Assembly: GCA_026391315.1 (NCBI GenBank)
Contig: JAPLDT010000048.1
Span: 1-64,000 of the forward strand
DNA length: 64,000 nucleotides
DNA from: Bacteroidia bacterium
GTDB lineage: Bacteria; Bacteroidota; Bacteroidia; Bacteroidales; Prolixibacteraceae
Direction: 5' to 3'
The notes under the pieces were generated by a model, which made no database searches, was not told the origin of the DNA, and worked only from the letters and a program-made list of their open reading frames with translations. The translations under genes and the position numbers were made by a program. Below, piece after piece: positions 25,535-34,494 of the stretch. How positions within the stretch are numbered: the first letter of the stretch is position 1; each line of letters opens with the position of its first letter.

Positions 25535-26281
25535 TCATTTCACTTCATGTGTTCCATTCAGCAAGAACTTGACGGTTGGCGGCACTTTGGTTTGGTTAAA
25601 AAGATCGTAACACTTTTTGAGATCGCCCCACAAAGCAACGTCATCCTTGTACCTGCTGTAAGTGTATATCAATTTGGAATAAGTTGCATCGGTCAGCCTT
25701 GCCGGGAAGATGGTTAGGCCGATCTCTTCCTGTCCGGCGTTGTAGGCTTCCACACAATAGACATAAAGTTCCCTGATCCTGTCATCTGTCATGGCAAGGC
25801 ATCCCGAAGAGATGCAGGAACCGTGAATGAAGATATTGTTTCCCAAATGTCTTCGAAAACCCCTTATACTGTCAGAAGCGTTCGGATAGTTGACCTTCAT
25901 CGACAAATAGTATTTGCTGAAGGGATTCATCCCTGAGATATGGTAAAATCCTTCCGGAACCTGTAAATCATGGGATCGCCTCTTCGCTCCGACATCGCCC
26001 GAGAGATCACAGATGGTAAACTCCTTAATCATCTTAAAAACAGAGTCGCAACTGTTTTTGGCCCACAACTCTACTTTCTTTTCTGTTTTGAAAGCACGGA
26101 GATAAATCCTCAGGCTACCGCGTGAAATAGAGAACCCGGCCAGCGTTTTGTCTACGATTTTTCCCTTCAAATTATAGGCTTCCCTTACCCTGGTATTCTT
26201 CATCTGCTTCTCCCGGTAGGTCTCTGAAGTCAAGCCTGAACACAGGAGGAAGATGGGCAAGAGTATAATCAACAATCTCAT
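25535..26281 (-). CDS. YafK-type L,D-transpeptidase
   Basis: Periplasmic L,D-transpeptidase family (YkuD fold) protein of 248 residues that would act on peptidoglycan stem peptides (cross-linking, or amidase activity like E. coli YafK/DpaA that releases Braun lipoprotein). The motif IFIHGSCISSGCLAMTD contains the catalytic H-G-x4-S-x-G-C set with the nucleophile Cys. LQVPEGFYHISGMNPFSKYYLSMKVNYPN upstream is typical of the YafK branch. The N-terminal signal includes LLPIFLLCSGLTS, which could be a lipobox. A minus-strand TATTTTTG box lies 24 bases upstream. The gene is convergent with the histidine kinase. Confidence 0.87.
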   Translation of the reverse strand: MRLLIILLPIFLLCSGLTSETYREKQMKNTRVREAYNLKGKIVDKTLAGFSISRGSLRIYLRAFKTEKKVELWAKNSCDSVFKMIKEFTICDLSGDVGAKRRSHDLQVPEGFYHISGMNPFSKYYLSMKVNYPNASDSIRGFRRHLGNNIFIHGSCISSGCLAMTDDRIRELYVYCVEAYNAGQEEIGLTIFPARLTDATYSKLIYTYSRYKDDVALWGDLKKCYDLFNQTKVPPTVKFLLNGTHEVK

Positions 26282-26304
26282 AAATCAATTTAAAAATGAA
26301 CGGA

Positions 26305-26312
26305 CAAAAATA
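26305..26312 (-). promoter_or_regulatory. -7-like box TATTTTTG for the L,D-transpeptidase
   Basis: TATTTTTG on the minus strand fits TAnnTTTG exactly, 23 bases before the ATG at 26281. No -33 element at proper spacing. Weak. Confidence 0.3.
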
Positions 26313-26507
26313 GTAGAATAAAACGCAAAACTACCCCTCCATGCCTGACCATACTTCGCACTCTTCCGATAAAGCAAATGAATCCAATCGGATAAAAAAT
26401 CTTTTCAATTTAAAAAAACACTAATTGATTAATCATCAGATCACCTGCGCCTCATCTGTGAAAATGGTCGATTCATAAAGCGTACGAAACGTCTTTTCAG
26501 AAACCAT

Positions 26508-28958
26508 TTATTTGAAATCTAATGGCACTGTCAACTTAAAACCAATGTTCCTTCCCATGTTGTAGATTCCATTTCTGCCAGTGGGATTATTGGGATAATC
26601 TTCAAAGTATTTCAACCTGCTTAAGTGGGACTGATAGGCTACATTGGTGATATTACTACCCAGAATATTGATGTTTGCCACTGTTCTCCCGCGATTGTTT
26701 GTTATATCTGCACCTAGCCCTGAATTATAAAGGATGTATCCGGATGTATGTGTTTCAGTATGATTTGCAGAGAATATTCTCTCCTGTCCTGCATAATATT
26801 CCATTCCAATTTTTGCGTACACAGAAGAGAAGTTTCGATACTTTCTTTTAAAGTTTACACGTAACTCAGAACTGGTATGCAATGGTGGAATGGAAGGAAG
26901 GTATTTGGCGCCTTCAATTACTATGATCCCATTCCCGCCTTTATTTACAGCATAAACAGCAGATATGGAGTTTTCAAAGTGAAGCCAGTCCAACGGATGC
27001 GGGTGAATGTCAATATTTGCCTCAAAGCCATATAATTGTGCTTTAGTTTGTTGAAATTTGAATGTCTGGTTCCCATGAACAACTATGGAATCTTGTCCAA
27101 ATTTGTTTACTAATTTCTGGTTAAAAATATAATTAGAGATATTATTGTTGAAAATCCCGAAATTTCCCAGAACATGCTTTGATGCGAAACTTATCCCCAA
27201 GTCCTCCTGCAGGCTGAATTCTGGCGCAAATCCTTCATTGCCGATCTGGTAGATAAGTGTACCAGGATGAACCCCATTGGCTGATAATTCTGATATATTT
27301 GGAGCCCGGAATCCCCGTGCAATATTGCTCTTTAACGTAAGAAAATCGGATAATTTATACGTCGCACCAATGCTTCCTGAAAAGCCTGAAAAAGTTTTGT
27401 TATACTGATGAAAAGGCTGGTCTGTTACTTTGGATGAACTGACCTGCCTGTTGAATCCGGTTAGAGGATCAATATTTGAGAACATAGCATCGTTGCTGAA
27501 TATGCGGGTATCGTACCGGATGCCACCCCTGAGTTCCACCTTATCAAAAGCCCTTTCAATATAGGTAAATGGACCGATATCAAACAGATTATAATTTGGG
27601 ATAATAAATTCAGTTCCATTGTTCCTGTTTTTTTGATACATCCCGTTTATCCCGAAAGTTGTCTCCCATTCCCTGTATTCAGGCAGATGAAATTTAACAT
27701 CGTAAGTAAAAGTATTCAGTACAAGGTATAGTCCGGCAACCTCCGGATATTTAGGATGGCTGAACTCCCTGCGAATATTTTCCTGATAACCCAGGATCAA
27801 TCCTAAATTACTCTTGCCAAGAATAATATTACTTGAAGAATAGAATCTGAAATGCTGTATATGCTGATGTAAAATCCCGATATTATATGAATTTAATTCT
27901 GAATCTGAAACAATTGGCCTGATTGTATCAATTTCGGATACTTGTTTTGTGAATTTACGTGTTATTGAATCCCGGCTTCCATCGGGTATTTCCTGCAAAT
28001 CATCAAAAATTGAAAAATTCAGATGGGAATAGCCCCATTTCTTATTTATTCCGACATATCCGCTTAGGTCCTTTTCTTGAAATGCCGTTCCATAGACTCT
28101 TCCATCGTTTTTGTTTTGATAATTTTTTGCTTGCTTGTAAGTGGCTACACCTCCCCAAATAAATCCGCCGGTATTTCCGGCTAGTGTAGCAGTGGCTTCA
28201 TACAAGCCGTTATTTGTTTGGTAACAGGCCGCTGTTTGTCCTTTAATGGAACCTTCTGTTGCAGGATGGGCTGGCAACATATTCACAACTCCTGCCAATG
28301 CATCTGAACCATAGGTTAAACTGGCAGGTCCCTTGACTATTTCAATCCGGTCGACACTGTTTTCATCTACCTCAACACCATGCTCGTCTCCCCACTGCTG
28401 ACCCTCCTGCCTGACCCCATCATATAAAGTCAAAACCCTGTTATACCCCAGTCCATGGATGAATGGTTTCGAAACATTCGGTCCTGTCGTAACGGCACTT
28501 ACTCCAGGAAGATTGGTAATCGCATCAATAATGTTGGTTTTTAAATTTTCCTCTAATTCCCTTCTATCCAAAGTAGCCATAGGAATAGGGTCTCGTTTTA
28601 TTTCACTTGCTCTTGATGAACCTGTAACAACAACCTCGTTCATTTCCGCTACAGATTGCTCCAAAATAAAATTAATGGTTGTTCGGATTGAAAAGTCAAC
28701 TCTTTCAACGATTGTTTTGTAACCTAAAAATGCAATCTGAACTGTTAATTTTATTTTAGGAAGATTATCGATTTTATAAAAACCTGTGCTATCCGATGCG
28801 GTACCCGTTTTAAGCTCAGGAAAATAAATGGTTGCTCCGGCAATTCCTTCCCCCGATTCCTTTTCGGTAATTCTTCCGCTTGCACTCGATTGTGCATTGG
28901 ATATAAGAGATGACAAAATCAAAATGCCTGTGCAGAAAATCCTTATCATAAATGACAT
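26508..28958 (-). CDS. TonB-dependent outer-membrane receptor
   Basis: Energy-coupled outer-membrane importer of 816 residues. After the signal peptide (to about residue 22) comes a carboxypeptidase-regulatory-like beta-sandwich (SGRITEKESGEGIAGATIYFPE, 27-112), a plug domain (about 118-235) with LDRRELEENLKTNIIDAITNLPGVSAVTTGPNVSKPFIHGLGYNRVLTLYDGVRQ-type motifs, and a 22-strand barrel ending KLTVPLDFK. The wording QWGDEHGVEVDENSVDRIEIVKGPASLTYGSDALAGVVNML recalls receptors for metal ions and metal complexes (ZnuD-like), but the substrate is not established. There is no SusD partner, so it is not a SusC-type glycan importer. It is the last gene of the long minus-strand run headed by the GDCCVxC and redox genes, though 168 bases separate it from the nearest. 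Confidence 0.9.
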   Translation of the reverse strand: MSFMIRIFCTGILILSSLISNAQSSASGRITEKESGEGIAGATIYFPELKTGTASDSTGFYKIDNLPKIKLTVQIAFLGYKTIVERVDFSIRTTINFILEQSVAEMNEVVVTGSSRASEIKRDPIPMATLDRRELEENLKTNIIDAITNLPGVSAVTTGPNVSKPFIHGLGYNRVLTLYDGVRQEGQQWGDEHGVEVDENSVDRIEIVKGPASLTYGSDALAGVVNMLPAHPATEGSIKGQTAACYQTNNGLYEATATLAGNTGGFIWGGVATYKQAKNYQNKNDGRVYGTAFQEKDLSGYVGINKKWGYSHLNFSIFDDLQEIPDGSRDSITRKFTKQVSEIDTIRPIVSDSELNSYNIGILHQHIQHFRFYSSSNIILGKSNLGLILGYQENIRREFSHPKYPEVAGLYLVLNTFTYDVKFHLPEYREWETTFGINGMYQKNRNNGTEFIIPNYNLFDIGPFTYIERAFDKVELRGGIRYDTRIFSNDAMFSNIDPLTGFNRQVSSSKVTDQPFHQYNKTFSGFSGSIGATYKLSDFLTLKSNIARGFRAPNISELSANGVHPGTLIYQIGNEGFAPEFSLQEDLGISFASKHVLGNFGIFNNNISNYIFNQKLVNKFGQDSIVVHGNQTFKFQQTKAQLYGFEANIDIHPHPLDWLHFENSISAVYAVNKGGNGIIVIEGAKYLPSIPPLHTSSELRVNFKRKYRNFSSVYAKIGMEYYAGQERIFSANHTETHTSGYILYNSGLGADITNNRGRTVANINILGSNITNVAYQSHLSRLKYFEDYPNNPTGRNGIYNMGRNIGFKLTVPLDFK

Positions 28959-29126
28959 TTAAACCTATATTGCTTTACAAGAACCGCTATGGCTGTAATA
29001 TAGCTGGCCGCAATTTGCATATCGTTTTTGAAGTTTGGAATATGTTATCACTAAAGCATACGGGATTCACCGGGAAATGGGTTCAAGAAGACTAAAGTTA
29101 AGTTTGCGCTCTTCATCTCTTTGTTT

Positions 29127-29330
29127 TTATGGTATCTCGTTTTCCTGCATCGATGGACATTTTATCGTACCATAAGAGCAATATACACAACAATCACCTG
29201 GTTTGGGTCGCAATATCGATTTGCATTTTTTACATTCATAATAGAATTGACAACTGTCCAGTGGCATCTCCTCAGTTCTGGAAAATCCGCAAACCGGACA
29301 CTCTATTGTACTATTTGTCTTTATTTCCAT
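29127..29330 (-). CDS. GDCCVxC-domain small cysteine-rich protein
   Basis: 67-residue protein with three cysteine groups: CPVCGFS (CxxC), CKKCKSIL (CxxC) and the signature GDCCVYCSYGTIKCPSMQ. The GDCCVxC family includes selenocysteine variants (GDCU); here both positions are Cys. The cysteine arrangement suggests a zinc ribbon plus a reactive vicinal dithiol, possibly for mercury or another soft metal, or for redox chemistry; function is not established. It is cytosolic by lack of signal. An exact TAAATTTG box on the minus strand (29335-29342) lies only four bases before the ATG. Confidence 0.8.
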   Translation of the reverse strand: MEIKTNSTIECPVCGFSRTEEMPLDSCQFYYECKKCKSILRPKPGDCCVYCSYGTIKCPSMQENEIP

Positions 29331-29452
29331 GGTACAAATTTATCAAAGTCAGCCTTACCTATAACAGCAATTGGATAGGAATAAAGCAATTTAGATTATA
29401 AGATTCTTCATATCTGCGCCTTACATTTGAATCGCTTTGATTCTTCGACGAT

Positions 29453-30178
29453 CTAATTTTTAGCAAGATTCGATTGAAATACACTGGTTATTTCGTTCCT
29501 GGTAACAGCACCATTGTTTGAATAAAGCAATTTCCCGTTTTTGTAAATGACAAGGTAAGGTACCCCAACCAACCTTAGCGCTTTAACCAGGCTTTTGCTC
29601 GCATCCACATTTACTTTTACGATGTTAATACTACCGTGATAATCCACCTTGAGACTATCCATCATGGGCATCATTTTTCGGCAAGGGCTGCACCATGGTG
29701 CATAGAAATCAATAAAGACAAGCTCTTTAGACTGGATCAACTTCGCATATTCAGAAAAATCCATCTTGTTATCTGTATCCGGACGTGCATCAGGGTCAAC
29801 AACAACCGGCAGATTTTTTAATTCCCAATCCATGATGCCATGCTCCAGGTTATATACGTTTTGGTAGCCATTTTCAGTAAGTATGTCAGCTGCCTTTTGG
29901 CTCCTGTACCCTGTGTTGCAATACAAATAAATTGGCTCATCTTTTGGTAAAAGGAGCAAATTTTTCCTAAAATCAAGTGAATAATAGTTAAGTTGTCCGG
30001 AGTTTGCAATGTGGCCATTACTGAATTCCGATTGGGTACGGACATCCAGCAATACTCCACTGGGATTTTTAATGAGCTCGCTAAATTGAATTGGACTTAC
30101 CTGTCTTATAACCGCATTCTGTGATATGACAAAAAGAGATATCAGAACAAATGAAATAGATATTGCAATTCGTTTCAT
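29453..30178 (-). CDS. Exported rhodanese-thioredoxin fusion protein
   Basis: Two sulfur-relay domains in one exported polypeptide. A signal peptide (MKRIAISISFVLISLFVISQ) is followed by a rhodanese domain (about 25-130) with active-site loop CNTGYRS, Cys87, and a thioredoxin domain (about 138-241) with FYAPWCSPCRKMMP, redox pair Cys163/Cys166, and the cis-proline in GVPYLVIY. Rhodanese would hold a persulfide and the thioredoxin domain could reduce it or deliver electrons, so a periplasmic sulfur-transfer role is reasonable but inferred. The start at 30178 (MKRIAIS) is preferred over the 30226 ATG, which adds a non-signal-like 16 residues. It belongs to the thiol-rich minus-strand block. Confidence 0.88.
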   Translation of the reverse strand: MKRIAISISFVLISLFVISQNAVIRQVSPIQFSELIKNPSGVLLDVRTQSEFSNGHIANSGQLNYYSLDFRKNLLLLPKDEPIYLYCNTGYRSQKAADILTENGYQNVYNLEHGIMDWELKNLPVVVDPDARPDTDNKMDFSEYAKLIQSKELVFIDFYAPWCSPCRKMMPMMDSLKVDYHGSINIVKVNVDASKSLVKALRLVGVPYLVIYKNGKLLYSNNGAVTRNEITSVFQSNLAKN

Positions 30179-30284
30179 GGTTATTTTGCTTTTAATGTTG
30201 TTATACCAATAGTCGATAAAAAACAAAATCCTGACAACTGGCAGAATTTATACATTTGGATTACAAGCAATTTATTGCAGTAAA

Positions 30285-31265
30285 TCATATCGCAATTCTG
30301 AGTAGATCAATCCGATGGAGTTCAATTATTTGAGTTTTCTGTCTAACTTTAATTTTTCGGCAATGACTCAAATATTCAAAACGAAAAGGCTGACTGATAT
30401 CAAACGTCTGATCATTGCTTACATTAAATTCGCCCCTGCATTCCAATTCACCATTTGGGCCAAATCGGGTAACAGCGTATTTGTTGGTTTCTAGCTGACT
30501 TATAGAAAACCATGAGCCGGAGCCTTCACCACTTAACCATTGGGCAGATTCGGGAATATTTTCTGGTCTGGATGGTTGAGGCAATGTACTTTTTAGCTTG
30601 CTTTTACTGGCTATTGCTCCCGGGCAGAAAGCATCATTGGTCAATCGCTTTGGGAGCACCAATTTGCTTCCGAGGGAATTTACATTGTTTAATGGCATTG
30701 GCGTAAAAGGTATCACATAGTTCAGTTTGATTGAAGCATTCCATGAGGGTTTCCCTGCCAGGATGGTGGTATTTACAAACCTGGAACAGTTACTTCCTTT
30801 GTATTTAAACGGTCCATAAGGAATCGGACTTTTTTGCTGAAGATACGAAGCCTTACTAAGCGCATCCTGGAAATTGATGCTGCAATAGGAAGCATGAATC
30901 CCGCCTTCACCATGACATTCCTGGTTGAACTGCAATTCTGTTAGTATTTCTTCAAAATTTTCAAGTTTTCTGCCATCCTCTGAAATCAGGGCTACCGTTC
31001 CCATTTTTAAACCATCGTCAGTTTGTTCACTGCGAACCCTGCCATGTTGAAAAGGTGCATGATATCTGCCAAAATCAAAATAATGGCATTTACTTGTTTC
31101 AGAATCAACCAGAACCACAGCCGCATGACCAACTTTGTAGTAATGGTTATCACTTATTCCAAGAAAGTTTGCTAAACCATCGTACCAATTGCCGGGCTGT
31201 TTACAATAGGTTTCGGGCCAGGCAATGGCTATAGCAAATCCGGAATGGTTTTTATGCCTCCACAT
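30285..31265 (-). CDS. DUF6695-like protein of unknown function
   Basis: 326 residues without a signal. The N-terminus GFAIAIAWPETYCKQPGNWYDGL, GHAAVVLVDSETSKCHYFDFGRYHAP, and HGEGGIHASYC are family-like (as far as I recall, DUF6695). The conserved Cys and His (YGPFKYKGSNCSRFV, HASYC) suggest an NlpC/P60-like or papain-like hydrolase, but this is a guess. The gene overlaps the end of the decarboxylase gene by about 14 bases (38 if the ATG at 31289 is used), so translation is probably coupled and both proteins may belong to one pathway. Confidence 0.7.
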   Translation of the reverse strand: MWRHKNHSGFAIAIAWPETYCKQPGNWYDGLANFLGISDNHYYKVGHAAVVLVDSETSKCHYFDFGRYHAPFQHGRVRSEQTDDGLKMGTVALISEDGRKLENFEEILTELQFNQECHGEGGIHASYCSINFQDALSKASYLQQKSPIPYGPFKYKGSNCSRFVNTTILAGKPSWNASIKLNYVIPFTPMPLNNVNSLGSKLVLPKRLTNDAFCPGAIASKSKLKSTLPQPSRPENIPESAQWLSGEGSGSWFSISQLETNKYAVTRFGPNGELECRGEFNVSNDQTFDISQPFRFEYLSHCRKIKVRQKTQIIELHRIDLLRIAI

Positions 31266-32679
31266 ACTCTTTCGTATATTTTCTTTCAAGTCTATGGGCT
31301 TCCGAAATCAAATTATCGAAAAACAAATCCATATCCGATTGAGCCAATTCACCGTTTGCCGTAATTAAACGAATAGCCAGCTTTCCTCCGGTATATCCAT
31401 AATTAACAATCGACTTTCCCTTTTTTCTCAGGGATTCCCGTAGCTCAAGATTAAACTTGTTTAAGTCTGTCTCCTGACGGGGCACATAACGGAAACAAAC
31501 AGCAAAGGATTGACGAGGGACTAAAAGTTCCAATTGCGGATGTAACTTCACCTTGTTTTCAGCATAAGTTGCCATTTCGATCAGGTTATCAATGCGTTTC
31601 CGGTAACCATCCAATCCATAGTATTTCCAGGCAAACCACAACTTCACCGCGTCTACTTTACGACCGCATTGAATGGATTTCTTCCCCAAATCTTCAATTT
31701 CATCTATTTCGTGAAAAATATAATCCGTATTGATATCCGTGATGTTGTGTTGTAGCGTACCTCTTTTCTTGACAAGGATGGCAGAGCATACCAACGGAAT
31801 ATTCATCAGCTTGTGAGGGTTCCAGGCGAACGAATCGGTTTTTTCAATGCCCTTCATTAAATGCTTGTGCTTATCGCTTAAAATAAGCGAACCACCAAAA
31901 GATCCATCAGCATGTAACCAGATATCATATTTTGCACATATGGATGCCATTTCATCAATGGGATCGTAAGCTCCCAGCAAAGTGGTTGCACAAGTTGCTG
32001 CCACAAAGAATGGCTTTTCCCCCCGACCAATAGAGTTTTTAATTTCCCTTTCCAATTCTTCCGGGATCATTGATCCACTTTTGTCCGATTTGACCTTAAT
32101 TACATTTTTTGCCCCAATACCAAGGAGATTGGCAGCGGTTTCAAAAGAATAATGTGCTTGCTCATTAACAAATGCGCTCAATTTCAAGTTTCGATCGTAA
32201 CCATAAAACCGGCCTTCGGGGAAAATCCTATTACGGGCAGAGAACATGGCTATCAGATTGGCATTACTGCCCCCGCTCACAAAAATTCCGTCTCCTTCTT
32301 TGTACCCGGCATAGCTATTCATCAGACGGATCATTTCCGTTTCAATTCTTGTGGCCACCGGAGCAACTTCGTAAGTGTACATCGAGGTGTTGGCCAATAC
32401 CGAAAAGACTTCGCCAATAAAAGCAGGAAAGTTAAACCCTGAATACAACTGGTTCAGAAATTGTTTGTTCCCGGTTTTAACAGAAAACTCAAGGTATTTG
32501 TCCAATAATCCCAAAAACTCATGCTCGGTAACTCCTTCACTTTTTACGCCAAAGTCAATGACTTCAGCCAGTTCCGACGGGGTTCTGAATTTAACTACTG
32601 GATTGCTTTTATCGTTGTTGGTTTGCAGATAGTTTTTTATTTTTTCAAATGATTCTGCAAGTATCGTTAACTCATTCAT
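31252..32679 (-). CDS. PLP-dependent decarboxylase, cysteine sulfinate/glutamate type
   Basis: Group II amino-acid decarboxylase of 475 residues. Pairs of segments resemble animal cysteine sulfinic acid decarboxylase (CSAD) and GAD65: FLNQLYSGFNFPAFIGE, NTSMYTYEVAPV, GDGIFVSGGSNANLIAM, WLHADGSFGGSLILSDKHKHL and SFAWNPHKLMNIPLVCSA, with the PLP lysine at Lys290 in NPHK. The TSGTT loop of animal enzymes reads TCATT here and VDAAW reads ADGSF. Residues alone do not fix the substrate (cysteine sulfinate, glutamate or aspartate). The cysteine dioxygenase-like gene directly upstream (29 bases apart) favours cysteine sulfinate, giving hypotaurine. Cytosolic. Its end overlaps the next gene. Confidence 0.86.
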   Translation of the reverse strand: MNELTILAESFEKIKNYLQTNNDKSNPVVKFRTPSELAEVIDFGVKSEGVTEHEFLGLLDKYLEFSVKTGNKQFLNQLYSGFNFPAFIGEVFSVLANTSMYTYEVAPVATRIETEMIRLMNSYAGYKEGDGIFVSGGSNANLIAMFSARNRIFPEGRFYGYDRNLKLSAFVNEQAHYSFETAANLLGIGAKNVIKVKSDKSGSMIPEELEREIKNSIGRGEKPFFVAATCATTLLGAYDPIDEMASICAKYDIWLHADGSFGGSLILSDKHKHLMKGIEKTDSFAWNPHKLMNIPLVCSAILVKKRGTLQHNITDINTDYIFHEIDEIEDLGKKSIQCGRKVDAVKLWFAWKYYGLDGYRKRIDNLIEMATYAENKVKLHPQLELLVPRQSFAVCFRYVPRQETDLNKFNLELRESLRKKGKSIVNYGYTGGKLAIRLITANGELAQSDMDLFFDNLISEAHRLERKYTKEYVEA

Positions 32680-32708
32680 TGTGTTTGCTTCTTTTAATTG
32701 AGTGATAT

Positions 32709-33404
32709 TCAGTTGTGATTAAGATAATTATCCATCCTTTTAAGAACCCCGGCCATTTTATTGCGCTCATAAAATGGTTTTACCAGCGAAAAATAGTCTG
32801 CCAGTACACCATGTTCAATGTTTTCAAATGGCTTTTCTGAAAGGATCAATGCTTTATCCATATTCAAGTATGCAGACCCCATTGTTGTGACAATTTTTTG
32901 AAATTCCGGCATGTAAATTTTCGCATCTTCCGATACATTTTCTTTCCTCGTATTTGAACCGTAAACATGAAGGGTAATTATATCATGATCGCCCGAATTC
33001 CCCATCAAATGAGTAAGATCTCCGCAAATGGATGCTACCTGGCCTTGAGGGAATACATTTTTTTGGACAATTGATATTTCATCATTTTCGACATCGTACA
33101 ATCTGTGAGTAGCATCCCCAAAGAAATAAACACCTCCCCACTCGGTATAGCCATGATTGTGTATGGCAGTGAAATCTCCGGGATGCCAGGTCATCAGCAA
33201 AATTTTAAAGTCACCATTATCCCAAATAAGCTTTCTGCCATAGCTTTCATTTTTAGGATGATCGAAGTGGAAGAAAGGCTTTAAAGCTTCCTCAGAAAAT
33301 TTAATCTCAGAAATAATTTCAGAAACAAGATTATTGTCGATGTGATTTTGATGGTCAAGTTCAACAATAAGATTCCTGATACAATTAGGCAAATACTCTT
33401 TCAT
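32709..33404 (-). CDS. Cysteine dioxygenase-family protein
   Basis: Cupin-fold non-heme iron dioxygenase that would oxidise L-cysteine to cysteine sulfinate with O2. The metal motif is HPGDFTAIHNHGYTEWGG with His82 and His84, and a third His at GDLTHLMG (His132). The tyrosine in LHVYGS (Tyr148) matches the catalytic Tyr of rat CDO; the cross-linking Cys of animal CDO is absent, as usual in bacterial members. Length 231 fits. A 3-mercaptopropionate dioxygenase or another thiol dioxygenase activity cannot be excluded by motif alone, but the decarboxylase gene immediately downstream makes the cysteine sulfinate pathway likely. A YceI gene ends 12 bases upstream. Confidence 0.82.
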   Translation of the reverse strand: MKEYLPNCIRNLIVELDHQNHIDNNLVSEIISEIKFSEEALKPFFHFDHPKNESYGRKLIWDNGDFKILLMTWHPGDFTAIHNHGYTEWGGVYFFGDATHRLYDVENDEISIVQKNVFPQGQVASICGDLTHLMGNSGDHDIITLHVYGSNTRKENVSEDAKIYMPEFQKIVTTMGSAYLNMDKALILSEKPFENIEHGVLADYFSLVKPFYERNKMAGVLKRMDNYLNHN

Positions 33405-33416
33405 GACAAAGGGTTT

Positions 33417-33983
33417 TCATTGAGGTTGAAGTTCAGAATATAAAGTGACCTCCACCGTCTTAGCAATGTTACTGGACGGTTTCCCTTTTACAAATGAAAT
33501 TCCATAATCAGCCAATGTCAGGTTAAACTTGCTTTGGACTTCCACCGTATTTCCTTTTACCACAACAGTGCCCTTTTCATTGATCGGTTTGGTAATGCCT
33601 TTAATGGTCATTTCGCCTATTACGCTGGCTTCATACGTACCATCTGTATCAAATTTGACTTTGTCGAGGTTGGTAATTTTGCCAATAAGTTTCGCTTTCG
33701 GAAATTTCTGCGTATCCAGAAAGTTATCACTGTTGAAATGTTTCTGCATCAACGCTTTATCGAACTCAAATCCTTGCATTGGAACAGAGTAAACGACCTC
33801 ACCGGTCTCTTTGTTTATTACCCCTACAGCAGTGTTGTTATTGGCTTCGATGTTTTCGGCCGGTGTAGTCGAGAAAAATTTAATGTGGGTTTTGGAACTT
33901 ACCAGTTTGCCAATTGTTTGGGCTCCGGCCGAAAGTGTTACAAACAGGGTCAAAACGATGGTTAATGAACTTAATTTTTTCAT
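33417..33983 (-). CDS. YceI family protein
   Basis: Exported lipocalin-like YceI protein of 188 residues, a fold that binds polyisoprenoid chains. The signal MKKLSSLTIVLTLFVTLSAGAQ precedes the family pattern: VSSKTHIKFFSTTPAENIEANNN, VYSVPMQGFEFDKALMQKHFNSDNFLDTQKFPKAKL, GTYEASVIGEMTIKGITKPI and a late SKFNLTLADYGI. The phrase 'FNLTLADYGISFVKGKPSSNIAKTVEVTL' (in pieces) ends the barrel. In Bacteroidota YceI genes often accompany redox and OB-fold envelope genes as here. It lies between the OB-fold gene (34 bases) and cysteine dioxygenase (12 bases), so one mRNA is likely. Confidence 0.88.
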   Translation of the reverse strand: MKKLSSLTIVLTLFVTLSAGAQTIGKLVSSKTHIKFFSTTPAENIEANNNTAVGVINKETGEVVYSVPMQGFEFDKALMQKHFNSDNFLDTQKFPKAKLIGKITNLDKVKFDTDGTYEASVIGEMTIKGITKPINEKGTVVVKGNTVEVQSKFNLTLADYGISFVKGKPSSNIAKTVEVTLYSELQPQ

Positions 33984-34017
33984 GATTTCTAATTTTTAAA
34001 ATGATTGTATTTGCTAT

Positions 34018-34494
34018 TTATTTTGTTGCTACGTTACTCTTTTCGAGAATTACATTTTCATAAAGATCCAGATCCTTATCATAGGAAGCTCCTGATCGAA
34101 TAACACCTTTCAATGTTGCCGTTTGACCAACCTTCAGTTTATCTGCATTTGAATTTGACTCCTTCGTGAATGAGGCGCTCACACCGGCTTTATCATCAAC
34201 TCCTTTCAATAAAACTACTTTCTGTCCGATAAAATCTTCAGAAATTTTGCTGACAATGCCTGATACTTTTAGAATTTTTGAGTCCCCGTCCTCAGCCAGG
34301 TACTTCTTATTGGCCGATTCCTTGTCGGTAAGATATTCAGTTACAATTTGCGAACTGCTGAGGCTGTAATCGGCATTTGCCTTCTGAACATTTCGGTGTG
34401 GCATGTTGAGCAGGTACAGACCAACTGCACCCATGACAACGATTCCAACTACTGCGATTAGAATCCCTGCTTTGATAATTTTTCTTCTTTCCAT
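34018..34494 (-). CDS. Membrane-anchored OB-fold (tRNA_anti-like) protein
   Basis: 158 residues with one N-terminal membrane segment (IIKAGILIAVVGIVVMGAVGLYLLNMP) and a periplasmic OB-like domain (about 75-155) of the tRNA_anti-like family: KILKVSGIVSKISEDFIGQKVVLLKG, TATLKGVIRSGASYD, LDLYENVILEK. The family is common next to YceI in Bacteroidota and has no firm function; despite its name it is not expected to bind tRNA outside the cytosol. It is in line with the YceI gene downstream. Confidence 0.82.
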   Translation of the reverse strand: MERRKIIKAGILIAVVGIVVMGAVGLYLLNMPHRNVQKANADYSLSSSQIVTEYLTDKESANKKYLAEDGDSKILKVSGIVSKISEDFIGQKVVLLKGVDDKAGVSASFTKESNSNADKLKVGQTATLKGVIRSGASYDKDLDLYENVILEKSNVATK

